From contig DXSO01000011.1 of assembly GCA_019410445.1 (NCBI GenBank), positions 1-26,629 on the forward strand: a stretch of 26,629 nucleotides of DNA. Direction: 5' to 3'. The notes below the pieces were generated by a model. It saw nothing but the letters and a program-made list of their open reading frames with translations, was not told the DNA's origin and searched no databases. The translations under genes and the position numbers were made by a program. Every line of letters begins with the position of its first letter. Position 1 is the first letter of the stretch. Below, piece after piece: positions 12,708 through 19,984 of the stretch. The DNA comes from Sutterella sp. (GTDB taxonomy: Bacteria; Pseudomonadota; Gammaproteobacteria; Burkholderiales; Burkholderiaceae_F).

Positions 12708-12915
12708 TATTTATGTATCGAAAATCTGCATCACGATGGAAGGAGTCATTGAACAATTTATCGATGATGAAAGAGTTTTGATGCGGATCACATCGTGCCG
12801 AAACACAGAACACATTGGTCGGCTGATATTTACCGACCTGAATTACTGGAGGAAAATGAACAATGGAAATGATGAATGTCATGTACGAACTGGCGACCAC
12901 CAAGTCGGCTCTTGA
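12697..12915 (+). CDS. Small protein of unknown function
   Basis: 72-aa product from the ATG at 12697 (MKPDIYVSKICITMEGVIEQ), which overlaps the preceding stop by 11 bp. A second in-frame ATG lies at 12736. The middle DDERVLMRITSCRNTEHIGR and FTDLNYW look protein-like, but the last 17 residues overlap the next gene out of frame. The ribosome site (GGCGG) is weak. It contains two TGATATTT octamers in two different frames. Real but uncertain; it could be just a coupled short peptide. Confidence 0.45.
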   Translation: MKPDIYVSKICITMEGVIEQFIDDERVLMRITSCRNTEHIGRLIFTDLNYWRKMNNGNDECHVRTGDHQVGS

Positions 12916-13198
12916 GATTGCGGAGACGACCATCCGGAAGCAGCGCGGCAAGCTGCTGCAGAAGAATATCCTCATCGCGGGGCTTCTCTGGTTTGGCTTT
13001 ACCGCCTGCAGGATGCTGGGCGAGGTCGATAAGAAGCTCCGGGACGCGGAGACTCACGTGCGCGAAACGGAGGCGGAGCTTGCGATGATGCATCACAACT
13101 ACGACCTGCATGGCGAGGAGCAGAAAGACGCACCGGCTGCTCCCGAAAAAGATACCTGCTGTGACGGCTGCGCCACGATCACGAAAAAAGACGTATAA
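12863..13198 (+). CDS. Coiled-coil protein with membrane segment
   Basis: 111-aa protein. Residues 1-32 and 52-80 are heptad-like (KSALEIAETTIRKQRGKLLQ; VDKKLRDAETHVRETEAELA); between them lies a hydrophobic helix (ILIAGLLWFGFTACRML). The tail has DTCCDGCATI, a possible metal or disulphide site. TGGAGGAAAATGAACA is a strong ribosome site. It immediately precedes the replicase gene and may be part of the replication operon, perhaps tethering it to the membrane, which is only inference. Confidence 0.68.
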   Translation: MEMMNVMYELATTKSALEIAETTIRKQRGKLLQKNILIAGLLWFGFTACRMLGEVDKKLRDAETHVRETEAELAMMHHNYDLHGEEQKDAPAAPEKDTCCDGCATITKKDV

Positions 13199-13228
13199 AC
13201 ATCGCAGAAAGGAGGAAATCAAGTCATT

Positions 13229-16200
13229 ATGATAGATTTCCTTATGATCGCAACGCGGACCGGAAAGCGCGGTGTGATCGAGATATATCCGAAATTCATC
13301 ATTAAACGGTCGAAAGACCTTATGATCCGAGGCTCGGATTTCTATGCGATCTGGTTGGAAGAACGTGGATTGTGGAGCACGGACGAGCAGGATGCGCTGC
13401 AGCTCATCGACCGGGAGCTTGATATTTACGCAAATGAGCACAAAGAGCTGTTTGACGGCGGCTCTAGAGTGCTTCATATGTGGGATGCCGAGTCCGGAAT
13501 GATCGACAACTGGCACAAATATTGCCAGAGGCAGATGCGAGACAATTATCATACGCTTGACGAGACATTGATATTTGCAAACACCCCTGTCAAAAAAGAG
13601 AGCTATGCATCCAAACGGCTGCCGTATCCACTGGAAGCAGGAAGTATCAGTGCCTATGAAGAACTCATGAGCACTTTATATTCTCCCGGAGAACGTGAGA
13701 AGATAGAATGGGCCATTGGCGCGATCGTCGATGGCGATTCGAAGAAGATTCAAAAGTTCCTCGTGCTCTACGGCCCGCCCGGAAGCGGTAAATCCACTAT
13801 TCTGAACATCGTGCAGAAACTTTTCGAAGGATATTGGTCGGTTTTCGACTCTAAAGTGCTAGGCTCATCCTCGAACGCTTTCGCACTGGAGGCATTCAAG
13901 ACGAACCCGCTTGTTGCAATCCAGCACGACGGCGATCTGTCGAGGATCGAAGACAACACAAGACTGAACTCGCTGGTCTCTCACGAGACGATGCTGGTGA
14001 ACGAGAAGTTCAGGAGCCAGTATGCGAGTCAGTTCAAGTGCTTTATGTTCCTTGGCACGAACAAGCCGGTCCGGATCACAGATGCCAAGTCGGGCCTGAT
14101 CCGAAGACTTATCGATGTCGAGCCGAGCGGCGAAAAGATTCCGGCCAAAAAGTATCGGGACCTTGTTAGTAAAGTTGACTTCGAGCTTGGTGGGATCGCC
14201 TGGCACTGCAAGGAGATCTACGAGGAAAACAAGCACCTCTACGACGAGTATGTTCCCACAAGGATGCTCGGAGCATCGAACGATTTCTACAACTTCATGT
14301 TGGATTCCTACTATGAGTTCAAGAGGTCGGATGGCGTATCGCTCAAGCGGGCCTGGGCAATGTACAACACCTACAATGAGGAGGCAAAGGTATCGTATCC
14401 GTACTCCCGGCGCGCTTTCCGTGAGGAGTTGATGAACTACTTTACGGATTACAAAGAGCGTTCAGAAGATATGAACGGGGAGAGAGTCCGCAGTTACTAC
14501 AGCGGATTCCGAGCCGACAAGTTCAAGGAGTTTCTTGAGCAGCCGAAGGAGGAACGGCCGCCGGAAGAAGCGCATATTTCGTGGATCGAGTTCAAAGAGC
14601 AGCATTCTCTCTTCAATGATATTTGCAGGGACTGTCCGGCACAGTACGCGACTGAAGAAGGCACTCCTATGCAAAAATGGGAGAATGTCAGAAGTAAGTT
14701 GTCAGAGCTGGACACTTCGAGACTTCACTATGTGAAGGTTCCAGAGAATCACATTGTCATCGACTTTGATATTAAAGGACCTGATGGCAAGAAAAGCTTC
14801 GAGTTGAATCTGGAGGCTGCATCAAAGTGGCCGAAAACGTACGCGGAACTCAGTAAATCTGGTGCGGGCATCCACCTGCATTATATTTACAGCGGGGACG
14901 CAACGAAGCTCAGCAGAGTCTACGATGAAAACATCGAGATAAAGGTGTTCACTGGAAATTCTTCTCTTAGAAGAAAGTTATCGAAGTGCAATGATATTTC
15001 CGTAGCGTCTATCAGTAGTGGCTTGCCATTGAAGGGAGAAAAAATGGTTGACACGAAGCAGATCCAGAATGAGAAGCATCTTCGCATTCTGATTAAGAAA
15101 GCACTGGCCAAAGAGATCAGTCCCTACACAAAACCGAGTGTAGACTTCATCGCTCACATTATGGATGAGGCGTACGAGGGAAATGTCCCGTACGATGTCG
15201 ATGACATGCGCAATTCGATTCTGGCTTTCGCTGCAAACAGCACGAATCAGGCTGAAGCATGTTTGAAAGCAGTATCGAAGATGCATTTCAAATCGAAGGA
15301 AGAGGTGAAAGACTCTCGGGCCGGCGAGAATGAGACCCCTATCGTATTCTTCGACTGTGAGGTGTTCCCGAACCTTTTCCTCGTGAACTGGAAGTTTGCC
15401 AAAAATGACCTCATTCACAGGATGATCAATCCCAGCCCGGAAGAAATTGAAGCCCTTACGAAATATCGGCTTATTGGTTTCAACAACCGGAAGTACGATA
15501 ACCACATTCTCTGGGGGAGGATGATCGGCATGTCGAATGAGCAGCTCTATGCGCTTTCGAACCGCATCATCAACGAACATACCGGTTTCTTCGGCGAGGC
15601 GTACAATCTGTCCTACACTGATATTTACGACTTCTCGTCCAAAAAGCAGAGTCTGAAGAAGTTCGAGATCGAGCTGGGTATTCATCATCAGGAACTTGGC
15701 TTACCGTGGGACCAGCCGGTGCCGGAAAGCCTCTGGGATAAGGTCGCTGAGTATTGTGACAATGATGTCATTGCCACGGAAGCCGTCTTCTATTCCAAGA
15801 AGCGGCAGGCAGACTTCGTTGCTCGTGAGATTCTGGCAGACCTTGCCGGGATGACGGTCAATGACACGACCAACACGTTGACTACTCGCGTCATCTTTGG
15901 AAAAGAGAAGCACCCGAAGCTTGTCTATACTGACCTTGCAACGGGCGAACAGGACACTTTGACTGAGGTTGAGCCTGATATTCTGGTCGGGAAGAACATC
16001 ATCAATGCTTTCCCGGGTTACGAGTGGGTCAAGGGCGAGGATGGTCGGATGCACAATATGTTCCGTGGCACGGATTTGGGCATGGGCGGCTATGTCTATG
16101 CAGAGCCGAACATGTACTATAATGTGGCGCTTCTGGACGTGGCGTCGCTGCACCCGCATTCCGCCGTTGCAATGAACTACTTTGGCGAATACACCAAGCA

Positions 16201-17230
16201 TTTCAATGACCTGATGGAGGTTCGAATCCATGTTAAGCATGGCGAGTACGATAAGGCCAAGGAACTCTTTGGCGGAAAGCTGTCCAAGTATCTGGACGAC
16301 CCTGCGCAGGCGAAAGCTTTGGCGCAGGCACTGAAAATCGCCATTAACTCTGTCTACGGCCTGACCAGCGCGACCTTCGACAATCCTTTCCGGAACCCCA
16401 AGAACGCCAACAATATTGTGGCGCTTCGAGGGGCTTTATTTATGCGTACTTTGCAGGATGAGGTACAGCAGCGTGGGTTCACGGTCGCCCACATCAAGAC
16501 CGATTCCATCAAGATCCCCGGTGCAACGCCGGAGATTATTGACTTCTGCATGAAGTTTGCGGAGAAGTATGGATATACCTTTGAGCATGAGGCTACTTAC
16601 GAGAAGATGTGCCTCGTGAACAATGCGGTTTATATCGCAAAGTACATGGATGCGACGGACTGCAAGGCGCAATATGGATACGTTCCTGAGGATAACGAGA
16701 AGGAAGGCGGTAAGTGGACGGCAACCGGAACCCAGTTCCAGATCCCGTATGTCTTTAAGACATTGTTTTCCAAAGACCCGATCCAGTTCGAGGACCTTTG
16801 CGAGACGAAGAGTGTCTCCAAAGGTGCCATCTACCTCGATAAAAATGAGGGACTGGCGGAAGGTGAGCACAATTATATTTTCGTTGGCCGCGTCGGTCAG
16901 TTCTGTCCCATCGTCAAAGGAGCTGGCGGCGCGCTGCTTCTGCGGGAATCGGGCGTTGACGATGCAGGCAATCGGAAATATGCATCTGTGACGGGCGCAA
17001 AAGATTACCGGTGGCTCGAAAGCGAGATGGTTTATCAGCTTCATATGGAGGAGTCCATTGACAAGGAATACTTCAATAAGGAAGTTGATGATGCCGTCAA
17101 GGAAATCGCCAAATATGGTGATTTTGAGTGGTTTGTTGCGGATGATTCGGGTGAACCGCCTTGGCAGAAGCCTGATATTCCGTGGGACGATGTGCAGGAC
17201 GAAGCTGCACAGAATTTTAATGTAAGATAA
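13229..17230 (+). CDS. Replicase fusion: SF3-type helicase, AEP-like primase, family B DNA polymerase
   Basis: 1333-aa protein, start after AAAGGAGGAAATCAAGTCATT. Residues ~70-440 form a D5-like SF3 helicase: Walker A GPPGSGKST at 182-190, NPLVAIQHDGDLSRIEDN, sensor FLGTNKP and an RRLID arginine-finger region. Residues ~450-600 fit an archaeo-eukaryotic primase: D512-x-D514 in VIDFDIKG, SGAGIHLH at 544-551 and E570 in IEIKVF. Residues ~700-840 are a DnaQ-like 3'-5' exonuclease: D709-x-E711 in FFDCEVFPN, GFNNRKYDNH, YCDNDV. Polymerase motif A is D970 in LLDVASLHPHS, motif B K1036..NSVYG, motif C KTDS with D1092. Motif C lacks the first Asp of the usual DTDS. It would unwind, prime and copy the element's DNA. 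The domain order, helicase before primase, is unusual. An internal ribosome site and ATG lie at 15031-15046. Confidence 0.9.
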   Translation: MIDFLMIATRTGKRGVIEIYPKFIIKRSKDLMIRGSDFYAIWLEERGLWSTDEQDALQLIDRELDIYANEHKELFDGGSRVLHMWDAESGMIDNWHKYCQRQMRDNYHTLDETLIFANTPVKKESYASKRLPYPLEAGSISAYEELMSTLYSPGEREKIEWAIGAIVDGDSKKIQKFLVLYGPPGSGKSTILNIVQKLFEGYWSVFDSKVLGSSSNAFALEAFKTNPLVAIQHDGDLSRIEDNTRLNSLVSHETMLVNEKFRSQYASQFKCFMFLGTNKPVRITDAKSGLIRRLIDVEPSGEKIPAKKYRDLVSKVDFELGGIAWHCKEIYEENKHLYDEYVPTRMLGASNDFYNFMLDSYYEFKRSDGVSLKRAWAMYNTYNEEAKVSYPYSRRAFREELMNYFTDYKERSEDMNGERVRSYYSGFRADKFKEFLEQPKEERPPEEAHISWIEFKEQHSLFNDICRDCPAQYATEEGTPMQKWENVRSKLSELDTSRLHYVKVPENHIVIDFDIKGPDGKKSFELNLEAASKWPKTYAELSKSGAGIHLHYIYSGDATKLSRVYDENIEIKVFTGNSSLRRKLSKCNDISVASISSGLPLKGEKMVDTKQIQNEKHLRILIKKALAKEISPYTKPSVDFIAHIMDEAYEGNVPYDVDDMRNSILAFAANSTNQAEACLKAVSKMHFKSKEEVKDSRAGENETPIVFFDCEVFPNLFLVNWKFAKNDLIHRMINPSPEEIEALTKYRLIGFNNRKYDNHILWGRMIGMSNEQLYALSNRIINEHTGFFGEAYNLSYTDIYDFSSKKQSLKKFEIELGIHHQELGLPWDQPVPESLWDKVAEYCDNDVIATEAVFYSKKRQADFVAREILADLAGMTVNDTTNTLTTRVIFGKEKHPKLVYTDLATGEQDTLTEVEPDILVGKNIINAFPGYEWVKGEDGRMHNMFRGTDLGMGGYVYAEPNMYYNVALLDVASLHPHSAVAMNYFGEYTKHFNDLMEVRIHVKHGEYDKAKELFGGKLSKYLDDPAQAKALAQALKIAINSVYGLTSATFDNPFRNPKNANNIVALRGALFMRTLQDEVQQRGFTVAHIKTDSIKIPGATPEIIDFCMKFAEKYGYTFEHEATYEKMCLVNNAVYIAKYMDATDCKAQYGYVPEDNEKEGGKWTATGTQFQIPYVFKTLFSKDPIQFEDLCETKSVSKGAIYLDKNEGLAEGEHNYIFVGRVGQFCPIVKGAGGALLLRESGVDDAGNRKYASVTGAKDYRWLESEMVYQLHMEESIDKEYFNKEVDDAVKEIAKYGDFEWFVADDSGEPPWQKPDIPWDDVQDEAAQNFNVR
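15031..15046 (+). promoter_or_regulatory. Candidate internal ribosome site and start codon in the replicase gene
   Basis: GAAGGGAG followed by five A and ATG, in frame, at codon 606. It lies exactly between the primase-like and exonuclease/polymerase parts and would give a 728-aa polymerase alone. Confidence 0.4.
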
Positions 17231-17245
17231 GGAGATTGATATTTT

Positions 17246-17863
17246 ATGGCAAACAAGCTGTATGATTCCAAAGGACAACTGATTGGCTATATCGCAACCG
17301 TCACCTTCGATAAGAATCTGTCCGACGGCCTGACGAGGGTGGTTCTTCATACTGGCCACGAACTCACATTTCGCCCGGGCGATCTGATCGCTGATCGGGG
17401 CGGTAATTGGCGTATTCGCTATGGAGGGCTCAATTCGGGTAAGAAGAGCACTTCTGCTACGAACACCGCTGCTATCAAGGATGCTATCTTTGCTCCTCCG
17501 GCCACGATCGTTTACTGGTCGGATGGTTCCAAGACCGTTGTGAAGTGCAGCGAGAAGGATGTTTTCGACCCGGAGAAGGGGCTGGCCATGGCAGTTGCAA
17601 AGCGTTGCTGCGGCAACAATGGCAGCTATTACAAGGAGATCCGGAATTGGGTAGAGAAGAGCGGGAAGAAGTATCCCGGGAAGCCCTATACGGAAAGCTC
17701 TTCTGTCGAGAATGATGCGCTCAAGAAGTACATCGCTCAGGCAAAGAAGAGCTACGAAGCAGCTTTGGAGGCGGCAGCAAAGGGCAATCCTGCGAATTTT
17801 CTGTCTACGATGGGCCAAGTGTCGGCCGCGCTTTCCATGCTGGAACTCGAAATCAACAAGTAA
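17246..17863 (+). CDS. Conserved phage protein next to the replicase
   Basis: 205-aa soluble protein. A beta-rich N-terminal part (YDSKGQLIGYIATVTFDKN, ELTFRPGDLIADRGGNWRI) precedes the familiar phage motif PATIVYWSDGSKTVVKCSEK, then DVFDPEKGLAMAVAKRCCGN. That motif is widespread in Firmicutes phage replication regions, without assigned function. A helical C-terminal region (KKYIAQAKKSYEAALEAAAK) follows. Ribosome site AAGGAGA, then TTGATATTTT, then ATG, 15 bp after the replicase stop. Likely a DNA-associated accessory protein; this is inferred from position only. Confidence 0.8.
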   Translation: MANKLYDSKGQLIGYIATVTFDKNLSDGLTRVVLHTGHELTFRPGDLIADRGGNWRIRYGGLNSGKKSTSATNTAAIKDAIFAPPATIVYWSDGSKTVVKCSEKDVFDPEKGLAMAVAKRCCGNNGSYYKEIRNWVEKSGKKYPGKPYTESSSVENDALKKYIAQAKKSYEAALEAAAKGNPANFLSTMGQVSAALSMLELEINK

Positions 17864-17879
17864 AAGGAGACTGATATTT

Positions 17880-18410
17880 ATGTACACCAAGCGCCAGAAA
17901 GTCAATATTGACGACACCCGTTTCATCTTTACCACCAACTTCTCCGGCGACCCGAGCCGTGACCGCTTTGGCTCCAGCACTCGGCGTGTCAACGTGGTGA
18001 TCCCGACTCAGGAACTGGCTGACCAGCTTTCCGCTATGGGCGTCAATGTCAAGCAGACTCACCCGAACCCTGAGCGCACCTACGATGAGCCCTATGTGCC
18101 CACCCTGTACGTGCCGGTCAATGTCAACATGGATTCCAAGTGGCCGCCTCGGGTTTACTGGGTCACAACTGCTGGCAAGCGGCTGCTCTGCAATGCGGAT
18201 ACTGTTGGCCAGCTCGACTTCATCCGGGTCAAGAACGTCTGTGTGCAGGCAAACCTGGCGGAGAAGCGTAATTTCCCCGGTGAGTACAGCCTTTATGCGG
18301 ATGTCATGTACGTCGAACAGGACGCCGATGCTGATCCGTATGCCGAGCGTTACGCTAAGTATGATATGCCCGCTGTCGAGCCCACCGAAGGGCCTGACCT
18401 GCCGTTCTAA
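17880..18410 (+). CDS. Probable single-stranded DNA-binding protein
   Basis: 176-aa protein. Beta-rich body (FIFTTNFSGDPSRDRFGSST, RRVNVVIPTQELADQLSAMG, YVPTLYVPVNVNMDSKWPPR) ending in an acidic, flexible tail DMPAVEPTEGPDLPF. An acidic C-terminus closing in Asp-Leu-Pro-Phe is the partner-docking tip of bacterial and phage SSBs, and position right after the replicase supports the role. The body does not look like the classic Ssb OB-fold sequence, more like unrelated phage SSBs; so the assignment is inference from the tail and context. Start follows AAAAGGAGA and a TGATATTT octamer. Confidence 0.7.
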   Translation: MYTKRQKVNIDDTRFIFTTNFSGDPSRDRFGSSTRRVNVVIPTQELADQLSAMGVNVKQTHPNPERTYDEPYVPTLYVPVNVNMDSKWPPRVYWVTTAGKRLLCNADTVGQLDFIRVKNVCVQANLAEKRNFPGEYSLYADVMYVEQDADADPYAERYAKYDMPAVEPTEGPDLPF

Positions 18411-18424
18411 GAAGGAGGAATGAA

Positions 18425-18805
18425 ATGAAAAAGCTGTTTATTAGCTGCCCGATGAAAGACCGTACCGAAGCCCAGATCCGTGGGACCATGATGCAGATGC
18501 ACAACATTGCCGAGGCTGTCTTCGGCGAAGAGCTGGAAGTTATCCAGACCTATATTCCTGATCCTCCGAGTGGCATGAACCAGGCACTCTGGTGTCTCGG
18601 CGAAAGCATTAAGATGCTGTCTGAGGCAGATTACTTCATCGGCGTGTACGATGAAGCGAAGGCATACCGTGGCTGTGCGATCGAGAACCAGGTCGCAAAG
18701 GCTTATGGCATTCCCAGTTACACCATCAACCTGAGTTACGTGGCCCATGACGTTGTCGAAGCACGGGCAAAAGAGGCTCGTAAGTATAGCTGCTTCGGCT
18801 ACTGA
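18425..18805 (+). CDS. DUF4406-like / nucleoside 2-deoxyribosyltransferase-like protein
   Basis: 126-aa protein, MKKLFISCPMKDRTEAQIRG, followed by MNQALWCLGESIKMLSEADY, FIGVYDEAKAYRGCAIENQV and AKAYGIPSYTI. The SxPM...R start, the L..AD.....V....A..RGC.IE motif and the YGI strand are typical of the DUF4406 group, a Rossmann-like relative of deoxyribosyltransferases. The Glu in the IE motif corresponds to the family's catalytic position, so it might bind or cleave a nucleotide; activity is unproven. Start after AAGAAGGAGGAATGAA. It is translated closely behind the SSB-like gene. Confidence 0.78.
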   Translation: MKKLFISCPMKDRTEAQIRGTMMQMHNIAEAVFGEELEVIQTYIPDPPSGMNQALWCLGESIKMLSEADYFIGVYDEAKAYRGCAIENQVAKAYGIPSYTINLSYVAHDVVEARAKEARKYSCFGY

Positions 18806-18938
18806 TCTATGATATTTCGAGTGCCGGGGTTGGTCTCTGGTTGAATGCACCAGTCCTATGAGTGCCCACGTCGCAAATGGCGTTCTCAGCAGGGGACAGC
18901 TCGATTGATATTTATGAATGATTTGGAGGTTGATGTCA

Positions 18939-19351
18939 TGAAACGAATCAAAGTGCTCCGTATCAAAGCGCATTGCTATCCTGAAATCGTCCGGATTCCG
19001 CTCGGTCTGGACTCCTTGCAGAAGGAAGTTGGCGGACCTATTCAGGCGGTATATCCGTGGGATGATCCCGTGGCACTGATCTGCAATGAAGAAGGTAAAC
19101 TGGATAGCGATGCCGTGGAGCATTATAACCGGGTTCTCGCAACTGAGATTGGTGTGCCTTACGACATCGTTGTAGGGACATTCCTGATCGTTGGGCTTAC
19201 GGAAGACGATTTCGGATCACTGAGCCCGGAGCTTCTTGAGAAGTATGAGAAGCTGTTCCATGACCCGGAAGAATTTTCCGTTCGGACGGATGCGCATGGA
19301 AAGATGTGTCTGGATGTTCATCCTTGCAAACCGGAGGACGGCGCGAAATAA
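18939..19351 (+). CDS. DUF3846-like protein
   Basis: 137-aa protein, MKRIKVLRIKAHCYPEIVRI, then LDSLQKEVGGPIQAVYPWDD, ALICNEEGKLDSDAVEHYNR and YDIVVGTFLIVG. The order LQ..VGG.I..V......ICNEEGKL....NR.......DI..G...IVG defines the DUF3846 family, frequent in Clostridia plasmids and phages and of unknown function. The start follows TTGGAGGTTGATGTC; the reading frame continues 31 codons upstream to 18845 without a ribosome site. The 133 bp before it contain a weak hairpin (CTGGT-TGAATGC-ACCAG) and two TGATATTT octamers. The stop lies in a partial copy of the cassette promoter motif. Confidence 0.8.
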
Positions 19352-19367
19352 TCAGCCTGCACGAAGA
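19342..19367 (+). promoter_or_regulatory. Degenerate copy of the cassette promoter motif
   Basis: CGCGAAATAATCAGCC matches the left half of the nine-copy motif, but the TGCTTTATGG half is replaced by TGCACGAAGA. It lies just before terminator T8 and tRNA-Met. Probably inactive relic or chance. Confidence 0.25.
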
Positions 19368-19398
19368 GCCGTAGAGAAATCTGTGGCTCTTTTCTTTT
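19365..19398 (+). terminator. Rho-independent terminator, GAAA-tetraloop family (T8)
   Basis: GAGCCGTAGA / TCTGTGGCTC pair over 10 bp around GAAA (19376-19379), tail TTTTCTTTT. The tRNA-Met gene begins right after the tail. Confidence 0.9.
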
Positions 19399-19477
19399 GG
19401 GATAGTAGCTTAGTCAGGTTCAAAGCAGCCAGCTCATAACTGGTTCATCGCGGGTTCAAATCCTGCCTGTCCCACCA
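19399..19477 (+). tRNA. tRNA-Met (CAT), CCA encoded
   Basis: Complete cloverleaf. Acceptor GGGATAG/CTGTCCC, D arm GCTT-...-AAGC, anticodon arm GCCAG-CTCATAA-CTGGT with CAT at 19435-19437, T arm GCGGG-TTCAAAT-CCTGC, discriminator A and encoded CCA at 19475-19477. Elongator Met is the simplest reading. A tRNA-Ile whose C34 is modified to lysidine has the same anticodon and cannot be ruled out. It stands alone between terminator T8 and the next gene, with no promoter seen between T8 and its first base, so expression would need read-through and RNase P processing. Confidence 0.92.
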
Positions 19478-19522
19478 GCGGAAAACACCTATATAAATAC
19501 ATAAAAGGAGGATGAAAAGATA

Positions 19523-19813
19523 ATGGTCACCGTAACCGACAAAGTCTGCATCGCATGCGGCAAGGAATTGAAAAATGTCCCAGTAGCGACTGTCTTTTGC
19601 CCGGAATGCAGGAAAAAGCGCAGAAGAGAGCTTCTGGATGAGAAAATCGCGCATGAACGGGCCAAGCGTGCTTCTGAAAAAGCAGAGATGGATGCGCTCA
19701 AGCCGAAAGCAAAAAAGAAGTATGAAGGGCCTAGTCTTCAGGAAATCATGCATGAAGCAACGAAGGAGGGACTTCAGTATGTTGCGTATTGCAAAAAGCA
19801 CGGACTCCACTAA
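19523..19813 (+). CDS. Zinc-ribbon protein with basic coiled tail
   Basis: 96-aa protein. The N-terminus carries a C4 zinc ribbon (CIACGKEL at 9-16 and FCPECRKKRRREL at 25-37), followed by a charged helix (LLDEKIAHERAKRASEKAEM) and a short C-terminal part (LQEIMHEATKEGLQYVAYCK). Start set by AAAGGAGGATGAAAAGATA. The fold suggests nucleic-acid binding, as in many small phage regulators. It overlaps the next gene by 35 bp. Confidence 0.75.
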   Translation: MVTVTDKVCIACGKELKNVPVATVFCPECRKKRRRELLDEKIAHERAKRASEKAEMDALKPKAKKKYEGPSLQEIMHEATKEGLQYVAYCKKHGLH

Positions 19814-19976
19814 AAAGAAAGAACTCTGGAAAGTTTTCCGTAAAAATCGGAAGGAACTCTTTGCTTATACTGTCCGAGGTGAAGGAGAAGACGAAGAAGA
19901 AGCAACGATTTCGCTTCTGGCGTATGAGAACCATTGCCGGAAAAAAGACATACACGTGATGCTGGAAATGAGGTGA
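19779..19976 (+). CDS. Small basic protein overlapping the zinc-ribbon gene
   Basis: 65-aa protein, MLRIAKSTDSTKKKELWKVF, then RKNRKELFAYTVRGEGEDEE and ENHCRKKDIHVMLEMR. AAGGAGGGACTTCAGT is a strong ribosome site 8 bases upstream, inside the preceding gene. The product is small and highly charged, with no recognised family. It continues directly into the start region of the helicase gene, so all three are probably co-translated. Confidence 0.6.
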   Translation: MLRIAKSTDSTKKKELWKVFRKNRKELFAYTVRGEGEDEEEATISLLAYENHCRKKDIHVMLEMR

Positions 19977-19984
19977 TCAGGCTG

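Noticed and set aside
16436..17992. Long minus-strand open frame of 518 codons opposite the replicase end
   Set aside because: It lies antisense to a gene with clear catalytic motifs, has no ribosome site and no protein-like pattern; a codon-bias shadow.
18806..18938. Structured RNA or riboswitch in the 133-bp gap before the DUF3846-like gene
   Set aside because: Only weak hairpins (five base pairs) and no known riboswitch pattern.
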